Source: Chara braunii | Lineage: Eukaryota; Streptophyta; Charophyceae; Charales; Characeae | NCBI GenBank assembly: GCA_003427395.1 | Contig: BFEA01000096.1 | Location: forward strand, 1,633,506 to 1,691,627 | Reading direction: 5' to 3' | DNA: 58,122 bases | Shown here: positions 45,025-55,066 of the stretch, piece by piece | Layout: the number at the start of each line of letters is the position of its first letter | How positions within the stretch are numbered: the first letter of the stretch is position 1 | Translations under genes and position numbers: made by a program | Notes under the pieces: generated by a model | Told to the model about the DNA's origin: nothing | The model's database searches: none | The model's input: the letters and a program-made list of their open reading frames with translations, nothing else

Positions 45025-45885
45025 TTGCACAATTCATTCATTTTTAGGAAAATAGTCGCTGGGTCAAAAAAAAAATGCAAGCCCGATGGGGTAAAGAAGA
45101 ACCAAGTGACAGTCCTAATTGCAAAAGATTATGACGAGGCAATGGAAAAGGAAACGAGAATTATTAAAGCATTAAGGGAGTCTGCAATTTTTGGGAACAG
45201 AGTCATTAGGGAAAGATTTGACACAATGAAGGTAGGGTCAGATCAATTTATCTTGCCTAAAGAGAAAAAATATATCTTCAAAGTGTGTCAATAATTCTCT
45301 GGAGCATTCTCCTTTAATGATGAGGAAAGAGGGCGGTTGGATGTGGATATGATCAAGATGACAAAAATCTGGACAGTTGATCATATTCCATGGAATGATA
45401 GGGCGACCAAGTATGCCCTGAAAGAAGAAGCAGAGGTAGTAAAATATATTGAGAAAAAGATTGTCTCTAATGTTGTTGAACCTGCTGACGGTCCGTATGC
45501 TTACCACTGGTTTTGTTTTTAGAAACCAGGGGGTGGACTGAAATCGATACAGAATCCTCAAAAGCTCAACTCAGTAACGGTACGTGATGCAGGTACCCTT
45601 CCTAATGTTGATCTCCTTTCTGAATCCTTTCTTGGTCGATGCATTTATTCTTTAATTGATTTGTATTCTGGCTATGATCAGTTTCTCATTGATCCCACAC
45701 CATCTTGGGCTTTAGGTGTTCTTCCAAGGGAAAAAACCCTGACCCAAGAAGATAAATAAAATTTTGAATTGGCCTCCGTCACTCAAACGAGTGACAAATG
45801 TCACGAGTTTCTTGAGTGTCTGTGGGTTCGAGAGGATTTTCATGCCTCATTTTACTACCCTTGCATAGCCTCTAAGGGAGATTGT
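45025..45885 (+). pseudogene. Truncated Ty3-type reverse transcriptase
   Basis: Pieces of RT in several frames: an upstream PWNDRATKYALKEEAEVV block (45337-45520), a palm segment with SLIDLYSGYDQ (motif A, about 45650-45685), then a jump. ILNWPPSLKRVTNVTSFLSV at about 45755-45815 is the thumb/connection region that should lie over 100 codons further on, so the YVDD-containing core is deleted. Sequence leaves the element at about 45885, where an oppositely oriented gag begins. RNase H and integrase are missing. Confidence 0.7.
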
Positions 45886-45889
45886 AACA

Positions 45890-47685
45890 GCTAACCACTC
45901 TATCACTTGCCCTTGTCTATCATACATATTTCCCTCACTTTCATTGACCTTTCTTGTTGCCTTATCTTTGAGAAACTTAAAGCACTCGAGGGCCCAATGC
46001 ATGTCATCTATGCAGAAGAAACAAAGTTGATCAACCATCCTCTTGAACTTTTTCTTCCTTGGCTTTGGTGGAGGTGATGAGGGAAGCCCTGATATCTCAC
46101 TGACAACCTTTTGTTGCTTTGATCTAGGGGCCTGACCCCCAGAACCAGATCTTGTAGCCCAAGACCCCAGTCTACTCCTCAGTTCACCAATCTTTGGGAT
46201 ATACTTCTTGGTTTCCAACCTTTGGGGTCTGCCCCTATGCATTTGTCCCGTTACGACCACTTACACTTCCTCACTTTCCACCTCTTCCACTCTTATAGGT
46301 GTCCTCTTTGTCTTGCCACAGCCTGAACGTGGTTGGTGGTGCTTGCCGTGCGGCTACCCTCCTGAGTGCCTCTTCCCTTACTCCACCAGGGATCTTTGGG
46401 TCAATGTACATTCCGAACTAATCATATATGTCACCTTCTATATTTGAAGAAATCAGTCAATCTCTCTCATCATCCCACGTCTATTGGCAGAAGCGCAAAG
46501 TGTGGCCTTGTTTGCCACAATGTCTGCAAATGGTGTTCCACCATGGGATGAGCCTGAGATGCTGGATAGCTTGGCGACGCTGCACTCGCTTGAGGCCTTG
46601 AGTAAGGTACTATCTGACCAAGCGGAGATGGACCACTTGTCCCCCATGGCACATAGGGGCCAAACATAGGCCAGGGTCCCATTGGTCCATACGTCGGCCA
46701 TTTTCCATATGATGGTGGCCCCGCTTGTGACGAACCTACACTAGTTGATGACGTTGCTACACTCGGCGAGGCTGCTGCCAATACTTGAGGCATTTGCCCT
46801 TTCCCAGAGCCTTGCCCCCCTTGTGTCAAACTACGCTTTTACAAGGTGTTGTGGCACTGTTTCCTCTTCCCACTCTTCCTTGGCAACCTCTTCTACCACT
46901 GGTTCCTTTCTCCTTCCTTGGACCGTGGTCACCATCTTTTTCTGTATCACTGAGTCATTTCCATAGCCTAGTTTTGCAAGTATATCCGTAATGATCTACT
47001 TTACTCCTGGGCTCCCCGTAGTAACCGCATCACGCTCCTTCCTTTTTTGTCTATGCTGGCGCATTTGGAATTGCTCGACCTGGTCCAGATCGCCTTCCTC
47101 TAACCCTTTGTCGATCGTGACCCATGTGAGTTGTTCACTGGCTCCACCTCGCTTTGTCATATCCTGACCCTCCGACGCGTTAAACAACCCAAGGAAGATA
47201 ACAGACTGCTCTTCTTCCGAAATCCCTGAGACTTTCCTCGCCTTCTTCTTAAATTCTTCGACCAGGGCTCCAACGGTAGTATAATCATTCCTGTTCAGTG
47301 CCACCAAATCAGCCCTTGTTAGCAGGTCATTTCCCAACCTGTACTTCTTTTGCATCCCAACCTTAAACCTTGCCCAACTGTCATGTGTTGCCGCAATGAC
47401 CTTTTCCACCTCCTTATGAACACCATGGAACACGTACTTCCTAATGCGTTGGAACTTCACTGCATCCGCCATACCCACCATTGTCTGCTCCACTAGTTTC
47501 ATCCAGTTTGGTACTCTTTCCCCTCTGAACAAAAAAGTCTCGACTTTAGAAACATTGCTTCGGGCAGAATCTCCTGTCCAAGGCCTCGACCATGTCGTCA
47601 ATCGTAAATCCTTTTGCCACACCATCGGCCATTTTACTTGATCTCTTGATTCAACCGTTCCTGTTAAGAAGAAGTAGCACCTCAT
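45890..47685 (-). pseudogene. Minus-strand Ty3-type gag with zinc knuckle
   Basis: Reading on the minus strand from 47685: capsid-like domain to 46996 (VETFLFRGERVPNWMKLVEQ, EEFKKKARKVSGISEEEQSV), then a Gln/Pro/Ser/Gly-rich linker in another frame (46829-46470), then a third frame (46260 down to 45890) with a knuckle CFFCIDDMHWALEC at about 46022-45981. Frame changes between the pieces make it a pseudogene. It lies about 380 bp downstream of the tRNA-Asp primer-binding site on the same strand, the order LTR-PBS-gag expected for one element. Protease and RT are missing because the element is cut at 45885. Confidence 0.7.
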
Positions 47686-48060
47686 TCAACATATTAATTT
47701 ATCATCGTGTTGACCTCACTTCCTACTCAATCATATTTATGCTCCAATGACTTCTTTGATACTGCATTTTTCTTACCTAAACTCACTTTAAGAGGGTTTT
47801 TTTTATTACAAGGTTTCGTTCTCACTGTAAGGGAACATAGGCATTAACCCATTACAAGTTGTATAATAGTGAAACAGGCAATCAATTAAATCAAGTAATA
47901 ATCAAACATTAGCAATATTGGCCTACTTAGATCGTTATCCCACCATTAACTTTGATCCGATCTTTGAAGGTTGCTCAGTCTTATGGCACTTCCAATCAAT
48001 AGTCAAAATATCAGGTAATTAGCGTTATAACCTTACGAAAAAAAATTGTAGGCAACCCTT
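47686..48060 (-). other. Untranslated leader between primer-binding site and gag
   Basis: AT-rich, no ORF. Its position fits the 5' untranslated leader of the minus-strand element. Confidence 0.5.
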
Positions 48061-48077
48061 ATCCCCGACAACGGCGC
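48061..48077 (-). promoter_or_regulatory. Primer-binding site, tRNA-Asp type
   Basis: The plus strand ATCCCCGACAACGGCGC differs at one base from the 3' end of plant tRNA-Asp(GUC), so the minus-strand RNA would pair with that tRNA over 17 bases. The last three bases (complement of CCA) do not match. Tat/Athila-lineage Ty3 elements of plants use this primer. It fixes the direction of the LTR beside it. Confidence 0.7.
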
Positions 48078-49872
48078 TTCGAATGCATCGGTCCCGCGCA
48101 GGGCGTGATCCTCCCGGCCACGTCACGCAGGAGTTGGTCATATTCACTATACAAAATGAAGCTTCCACAGCCGCTTCGGCCAAGTGCGCCAACCATAACT
48201 CTCGCGAGCCCCTGCAACAGGATAAGGCCTACTTGAGGTACAACTTTACCTCCATATGCGGGAGTTGTCACCTCCCTTTGGTGGGCATATCCTCATCGAG
48301 CTACAAGTTCACAATACGAAAGTTAATCAGTTGCAATCGCAGAGGTGAGTCGGTCGAGGGTGTTTCTCGTACGTTGTAGCATAGGAGGTACGTGTGGTCT
48401 CACGCCTCTATCGGACCCACACTCGAACGGACGAATTGAGGGGTTGAAGTCTTAAGCACGAATCGTCGTCGGTCGACTATGATGCATCCCATTCACCACT
48501 CGTAACACCACCTAAAAACATTTAAAAAAAAAAAAACACTCAAACAATACACAACACTCGTAGTCCCTCTACTGTCCAACCCATAACCTTTCGACGTGGA
48601 AATTAATCAAGCAACACGCGCGAGACGTAGTATAAAATCGTACGGCCGCAGAGCCTTCTCATATTTACTAGAATTGCAAGTTTATGCAAGCAATCGCAAT
48701 GATGGCGTACTATGTAGTACTCATAATCGCGAGATCCTCGATGATCTTGAGGGTTGCATTTGAGACTCGAGTGTTGGCTGACACACTCATTGAGGGGTTA
48801 ATCTCTTGACGTTAGTCGTCAATTGTGGTTGAGCACCACACTCTCTTCTGCACCCCGAGGAGAGCGGGTGGTACACAGGTTCATACTTTTGGTAGCGGTC
48901 GTCTCTTATTGCCCTAGAAACCAACTCCATCATCCAGGGCTTGGAGAGAAATCAAGAGGATTGACTTTGACGGCTACCACGGACTATAACTTTCAACTAT
49001 AAAAACTCTAAAAAACAAAGGAATAAAAGAAAAACCTCCTATTCTTTCAAAACATAGTATGTTTAACGCCTACGCATGGTCACAATCGGTTGCGCGAACA
49101 CTCAACTGACAAGGTGTATATATATAAACATATACATATATAAAGGGTTATAAGTATGTGACGATCACTTATCACAATCATAGTCGGTTTCTCTCAGCCA
49201 TATATATGTGCGTAATCGCAAGCAATCAAATTCGAAGTCTGTATCAGAAACATACTTGCAATCACATTAAAGATTCAACCAAAAGTCAATGCACTGCACG
49301 AGGTAAACTTCAACCATTCTCTGCACGCATACCCCTTGCTTTAGCCATACAAGCTCCAACCTTTGTTCAACCTTCCATAAATAAACACACTCAATTTCTT
49401 TATTAAATGCTCATTTAATAAAGTCTATGTGAAATTCCAAATGAAAGAATTCAAACCACATGGCTAAAGTCTTTAGGTTGAGTTGACCACCGAGTTGTAT
49501 CAGTGATAATAAAACATGATCCTCGTGGATTGAGTTGAATCTAGTCAAAATCTTGAATCGACCACCGAGTTGTATCAGCGATAATATAACATGATCCTCG
49601 TGGATTGAGTTGAATCTAGTCAAAATCTTGAATCGAAACGATCAAGAGGACCTGTAACACATGACAGACGAGTGCCCAATGTCAACATTCAGCGTATGGG
49701 GAATAAATCTCTATAACACATTCTCACTCGAGATCAGCCTGCTAACTAAGTACAAGTCTACCTCTAAGTTACTACCCAAAGGAAGGTAGACATGTGACAA
49801 AATGTTTCCTCTTCTAGGTGGATCGTCAAAATCGTTACCAATCGAAATATAATCTCTCATTTAAATTTAGAA

Positions 49873-50402
49873 AATTATGGCAGCGCTTCCCATAGGAAAA
49901 ATGTCTTTTAAGATTTATACAAGCACCAATTTGAAAACTGAAATAATTTTTAACTCTAGAAAATCAAATTTTGTCTAACTCCCTGATTTAGTAAAAATTT
50001 GGGCAACATCTCCTTTAGAGAGGTAGACTTTCCAGATTTATATTAACTCAGATATAAACTCAAACATAAGACTTAATTTCTATTAGAACAACATTTAAGT
50101 TGATTTAACTAACTCCTTATATTTTTCGATAGCGTTTCCCGTAGGAGAAGTAACTATCTAAAATTTATACAAAGCTAATTATTGAATATGAAAAACATTA
50201 TGACTTCCTAAAGTTAAATTTTGTCTAACTCCCTGAATTAGTAAACATTTGGGCAGCACTCCCCTAGAAAATTGGGTTTTTTATATTTTTACTAAGTCGG
50301 ATCTACAACTTAGATAAAAATTGAAACTTTGAAAGCTAGATGGTTCTGTAAAAATTTCGGCAACACTTCTCATAGAGAAACGTAGCTTACCAGAATTTAT
50401 AC
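49873..50402 (-). repeat. Array A in LTR copy 2
   Basis: Five counterparts of the repeats at 17395-17915 (about 49873, 49995, 50125, 50255 and 50352). ATTTATAC is kept near 49913, 50164 and 50395. Short hairpins such as CTTCTC-ATA-GAG remain with altered stems. Confidence 0.55.
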
Positions 50403-50689
50403 AAAACTAACTACAACAAAAGTTCCCAAAAAATGCGAGAATTGACCTAGGTAAAAAGTTAGCTAAAAAAATGTAGATATTGAACTAACCCTTATAGCTC
50501 TAGCACGTGGAGAGCAACTAAAACAACTACCTGTCAAACTGAGCTTAGACGAAGAAGAAATCTCACTTAGCCACATTCAAGGTCTAACCACAATGGTAAG
50601 TACTCTCACTCATTCCCAAGTCAATTCCTCATAGAGTAGTTCATGTAACGCTCATATGATTTATCTATTTATACCCAGCTTACATATGA

Positions 50690-51450
50690 AATTGTGCTAG
50701 GTATTTTGCTTAGAAACAATGCCTAGCATGCCTTAGGATACACGAACATGTTGCACAACTACTTTTCTCTTCTTTGGACATACGATTATACAATTCTGCT
50801 TAGAAACAATGTCTAGTCGCCTTGAACTGTTTAATATTCAAATTTAAATATTTTCTAACTTCTTTTAAAAAAGAAAGGGAGACTGATTCATTCTGCTTAG
50901 AAACTTTACTCATCTTGCCCATATTACTTTCCGTTATAGTCTGTAGTTTTCCTTCTTTTCTTAATGATATGGCTTAGCGCTGGATCATTCGGCTTAGAAA
51001 CAATATCTAGTTGTCAGTTCACATGCAAATATAGATAAAATATTTTTTGAAGTTTCTGTTGTACTCAGTTTAGAATTATGTGTGTGGCTTCAGGCTAAAT
51101 CATTCTGCTTAAAAACAATGCTTAGCATTCTACCAAAAATCCTCCCTCAAAAATAAAAAAGGGACCTGGACCATTTTGCTTACAAACAAAGTTCGACTCA
51201 TCTTAAATCACTCAAAACATGAAGTTGGATCCTTTAACCCAACTTCAATCAGAAACCCCAAAAGAAAAAGACAGACCAAACCATTCTGCTTAAAAACAAT
51301 GCTTGGTCCAAAAAATCAATCAGGGAAGCCCTCAGAAATAAACACAACAACCAGACCATTCCTGCTTAAAAACAATGTTTGGTCCATCACAAAACAACCA
51401 AATAAACATAGCCCTAGCCCAATCTGCTTAAAAACAATATTGAGTCTTTG
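50690..51450 (-). repeat. Array B in LTR copy 2 (nine hairpin repeats)
   Basis: Nine copies of the core CCATTCTGCTTAGAAACAATG type (written split as CCATTC + TGCTTAGAAACAATG), near 50697, 50786, 50892, 50986, 51096, 51171, 51280, 51356 and 51420. Flanking pairs again vary together: GCTAGG/CCTAGC, GCTAA/TTAGC, GACCAA/TTGGTC, and CTGGAT/ATCTAG with a G-U pair. Two more copies than in LTR copy 1. Cores drift to TTAAAAACAATG in the later repeats. Confidence 0.65.
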
Positions 51451-51975
51451 GTTGACCCTGTCGAACTCATGCAAACTTCCTTCCTCCCACCTTCCCCGAG
51501 TTCATCCCTTAGTTTGCTTTCATTCAGAATAAGGAAGAAATTTAAGCTTTACTCACACATTCCTTCCATTTAGTCTGATTGAGTTCTGAAAAGAAGCAAA
51601 GTCATAGAGGAACACATGCATACAACAGTTAAACTTAGAGGGAGATAGTCAAACAGAGTTATAGTTTTCATATAGTGAGAAGAAGGTATACCTGACAGTT
51701 CTCTGCCTCCAAAACCTCGCCTAGGTTCCAGCAGAGCTTCTGCAATCGGTGGGCAAACTCCCCACACAGTTTTGAGACAGTCCTAAGGGTTGCAATCCTA
51801 CCTGTTGCTTTCCTATCATAACCAGAGACTAGACTTAGAATAAGAAGGGCAGAAGGAGGGGTTTCGGACTCTCGAGATACAAGGAAGGGACTGACTCAAG
51901 GAGAGGGCCTTGTTGCCTTGATGCGCATTAGGGTCCCGCAATGATGGCCAAGGTGTAGTATGCTGGTCAACCCAC

Positions 51976-53153
51976 AGCCAAAATGCATTACGATCAACAA
52001 TTCTAAGGAGCCTCCAAAATACAGTGATCGCCCGTGTGAAGAACCCGACCTTTCCTTCACGTCAACGCCTACTCTTCTGGTCAAGATGCTGCTACGCTGC
52101 TTTCAAGAGAAGTCGTACTCAAACAGAGTGCTCCTCTTTTAGTCTATACGAATGTAGGCGACTGTGCAACAGTTTGTCACAAATATATACCTCACGATAT
52201 ACAGCACCACCAACTCCTTTCACAAAACTCAATCACTCCTCAGAGCTCGCAATCCCAAGTGGGAAAACCATGAGTGAACTCGCAGCCTCCAGGCTGTCTC
52301 GCGGCTAACTTCGTCAGGAGGTTCAACACCGTATCAACCAGCAGTTGAGCCTGCACTCTCACTGTTGGCCCCCTTCCGCACGTCAACTAGTAGGACGTGC
52401 GATACAAGGACCATCAAACAAACTTTCGACATGCGTCTCTCCTTCTGGCTTCTCCACTTCTTGATCGTCAGAAAGAAAAAAATAAAAAATGAAATGGATT
52501 TGCCATTTGAACCAGAAGAGGGTCGCTTGAACGAACTTTTGACAAGTGCGGGCGCCCAGGAGTCCTTAAACGTAAGTGTCGCTGCCTGCTGGTTCGCGAA
52601 AAAAATGGCGCCACTCCCTCCGATACGTTGAGCATAGTTTCGACCAAATAGGTAAGTTTCTACTTCGCGGTCGGCTTTATCCCCTTCAACACTTCCTGTT
52701 ACGTCAGGTCATGATAATGGTCCGATCCATTCGACAACGACAAGGAAGAAGGGAAGACAGGCCGAGGTCAACGAACGGTCCAAGTCATATGAAAAAACTT
52801 ATGATTATGATGAGCTATGCCGGAATCACAAACTGCTCTAAGGTGGCACAACCAGTATAAGACCTACCACTGGCGCTAAGGCCGGGAGTACCATCAATAT
52901 TGGGGGTACTACCATGAAGACGAGTCGGTCGGGCATAGTCGAAGCAGCGATGATAGAACGTCTAAAGCAAAATGACACGGAAGCGGGGATAGTAATAACG
53001 GTTCTCATCTACTACCGCACACGTGAACTTACCTGGAGAAAACCTACCGGTTGGAGGTGAGTGTGTTTTTCGTGAACTATGAAAACGGCTATTGGTAATG
53101 CCACGCCTTTGTTTTCTGGACTGGAGGGTATCTAGTCCCCCGAGGACGGCACC
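51976..53153. other. Unassigned sequence upstream of the Penelope-like element
   Basis: Open frames of 60-95 codons without features. The last part may be the 5' untranslated region or terminal repeat of the element that follows, but no border is seen. Confidence 0.35.
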
Positions 53154-53582
53154 ATGTCAAGTGTTGCGCAGCAAGATGGAGGAGTGCAACAGAATGAAGG
53201 TGGTGGCGGCGAGCGTGGACCATACCGTCCTCAGACATGTTTTAACTGCAATGAAGTTGGGCACTATGCTAATCAGTGCCCGAACAGATCGCGAAGGCAT
53301 TACGGCCCGGCACGGCCTTCAACATTCAGTGACTCTCGCCAGAGGAGATCCCCTTGTCGCCATGGATCGGGGAGTCAAGCGCAGCTTGACCCCACCGTCC
53401 AAGCGCAGATTGCTGAATTGGGAAATAATTTTGCAGTGATGAAGGAGCATTTCGACGCGGAGCGGGCGAAGCAGGAGTTGAAGGCAAAGAAAAAGCGAGA
53501 TAAAGAGGAAGCTAAGAAGCGTGAAGAAGAGGCAAGGCTGTGTGAGGAAGAGGAGAGGGTCAACGGGAAAGGAAAGCAATGA
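53154..53582 (+). CDS. Penelope-like element ORF1, part 1: zinc-knuckle and coiled-coil protein
   Basis: 142 codons from ATG 53154. CFNCNEVGHYANQC at residues 28-41 is a perfect C-X2-C-X4-H-X4-C knuckle, which implies nucleic-acid binding. Residues 90-142 are a charged coiled coil (KKKRDKEEAKKREEEARL). The stop TGA overlaps the ATG of the next frame (ATGA at 53579), and the coiled coil plainly continues in that frame. The protein may therefore be one ORF split by a one-base change, or the two parts may be coupled by reinitiation. Its place before the GIY-YIG/RT region suggests a gag-like role. Confidence 0.6.
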   Translation: MSSVAQQDGGVQQNEGGGGERGPYRPQTCFNCNEVGHYANQCPNRSRRHYGPARPSTFSDSRQRRSPCRHGSGSQAQLDPTVQAQIAELGNNFAVMKEHFDAERAKQELKAKKKRDKEEAKKREEEARLCEEEERVNGKGKQ

Positions 53583-54358
53583 AGAAGAAGGAGAAGGCAC
53601 GCAAGGAGGCTGATTACCGAGTCGAGATGACGAAAGATCTCGACATCCAAATGGTTATCATGATGAGTGAGATGCAAGGCAACATGACTCAAAACTGGAG
53701 AAGCATTGTCGGACTAGCCTGTTGCTCGCACGGTAAAGACCGTGGCAAGAAGAAGGTCACATACAAATCTGAAGAGGAGTCTTCGTCCGATTGCAGTAGG
53801 GAGCGGAGCGAGACAAGCGTCACTTAAGAAATTGACGAGAAAACTCAGAAGTTATGTTTGTCGGAGAAACGGAAACATGGACCCGACCCCGCCTTCGAGG
53901 AGAGCCCACCTATGGAGACAACTCCTATGCGGACATCTAAGCACGGATCACTGAAACCCGGCAAACTGACTGGTCGGTTGACCCGAGCAAAAGTAAAGAT
54001 CGTGAAGACTCCTGGATCTGTAAAGAGATGGTCACCAGTCAAGACACCGCTCTCCAATCGGAAGAAGACCCCAGTCGTGAAGAATTCTTCAACTATTTTT
54101 ACCCCCACATCAAAAGGGGCATTGGTGCGCCTCCGCTATACGAACGCGGTTATGAAGGAGATGAAAAATTTGGACGCAACGGAGCTGCAACGCATTTGCA
54201 AGGATGAAGGCATCCACTATGATAAGAAAGAGGACGCTATCTTCGATATTGTCGAGCACCGCGCTGCATGCATGTTCAAGGCTGATGTTGTACAAGATGC
54301 AAATGTCATCCGTTTGTCTGAGTCTGTCGATGACGGGACTACATCTGAGCAGCAATAG
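53579..54358 (+). pseudogene. Penelope-like element ORF1, part 2: basic linker and SAP-like motif
   Basis: Frame open from ATG 53579 apart from a TAA at 53825-53827. It starts with the rest of the coiled coil, passes through a Lys/Thr/Pro-rich basic stretch (TRAKVKIVKTPGSVKR), and ends with LDATELQRICKDEGIHYDKK plus EDAIFDIVEHRA, which follows the helix-turn-helix spacing of SAP DNA-binding motifs (L-x-x-E-L-x-x-x-C-x-x-x-G). A SAP domain would bind AT-rich or scaffold DNA. Ends at TAG 54356-54358. Confidence 0.5.
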
Positions 54359-54451
54359 GCCGCTGACGTGGACGTGTGATGCAGTTTGTGTTGTACAAAA
54401 TTGTGGGCTCTGTGTAGGTACTTGACCGGTTTGCATTGACAGAGGGTATCT

Positions 54452-55066
54452 GTGGATCAATTGACCGAGAAATTGTTCCGATATGTGGTCATACTGCTGG
54501 CTTTAAATGACGAGATACACTGGGCTAGGAAATATATCAATTCGTGGATTAGCCTGTATGATAGGCATGGGTTGGAATTCGTGGAGTTAACTTCTTGCGT
54601 ATATATTGGCGTCTCCCCGTACTATAAATCTCGCTATGTTGGAAAAACTGTTGATATTAGATGGCGTGAGCACATATATGTGTGTAAAGCTCGAACCCAA
54701 TCGCACTTGCACCGGTGGCTGTCTTCGTTTGGTATTGGGAATTATGTGTTGATTCTGGTTGACGTGTTGGTTGGTGACGACCTGTATAAATTGGAAGAGG
54801 AATACATTCGACAGTGGAACCCATTCTTGAACACTGTTGACAACAACAGATTGATTGGAAGGCCTGGGAACAAGCCTAAGCCCCGTAAGAGGGAGCGAAA
54901 TCGGGCTCGCGATAGGGACACCATTAATCTGTGTGAGTTCACCCCGATCCGCTTCGGCTGCGTATCCTCTAACCAAGTCGAGGTTGATTTCCATAAATTG
55001 TTTGAACGTATTCTACATGAGGGCAATGGTTGTACTACTATCTTGGTTGAGAAGGGGAACGGTTAG
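54452..55066 (+). CDS. GIY-YIG endonuclease domain at the N-terminal side of a Penelope-like element
   Basis: The frame opens after a stop at about 54438 and has no ATG before the catalytic domain (first codon used here is GTG 54452), so expression must depend on splicing, readthrough or a non-ATG start. The GIY-YIG fold is complete: VYIG at residues 50-53, RYVGKT at 61-66, Arg70/Arg72 with His74 (IRWREH), the metal-binding Glu in LEEEYI (about 115-117) and Asn in QWNPFLNT. The domain nicks target DNA for retrotransposition. A basic tail follows (KPKPRKRERNRARDR). It precedes the RT, whereas classical Penelope elements carry it after RT. This permuted order is that of the Chlamys/Naiad group. 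Confidence 0.8.
   Translation: MDQLTEKLFRYVVILLALNDEIHWARKYINSWISLYDRHGLEFVELTSCVYIGVSPYYKSRYVGKTVDIRWREHIYVCKARTQSHLHRWLSSFGIGNYVLILVDVLVGDDLYKLEEEYIRQWNPFLNTVDNNRLIGRPGNKPKPRKRERNRARDRDTINLCEFTPIRFGCVSSNQVEVDFHKLFERILHEGNGCTTILVEKGNG

Larger units (their letters stand above)
48078..51975 (-). mobile_element. LTR-like sequence, copy 2 (5' LTR of the minus-strand element, about 3.9 kb)
   Basis: Collinear with 15585-19350. Its low-coordinate end abuts the primer-binding site, so on the minus strand it is a 5' LTR followed by leader and gag. Such length is at the upper end for LTRs but is known in plant Ogre/Tat elements. It includes hairpin array B (50690-51450) and the TATA-like array A (49873-50402). 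A tandem duplication with period 72 (about 49480-49620) is private to this copy. The upper edge is placed where similarity to copy 1 fades. Confidence 0.6.

Noticed and set aside
48061-48077. tRNA-Asp gene
   Set aside because: Only the 3' 17 bases match; there is no anticodon or D arm before it. It fits a primer-binding site.
54358-54452. Mini-intron joining ORF1 to the GIY-YIG frame (GTACTTGACC...TTGACAG)
   Set aside because: The visible donor-acceptor pair would give an intron of only about 29 bases and would not remove the upstream stops.
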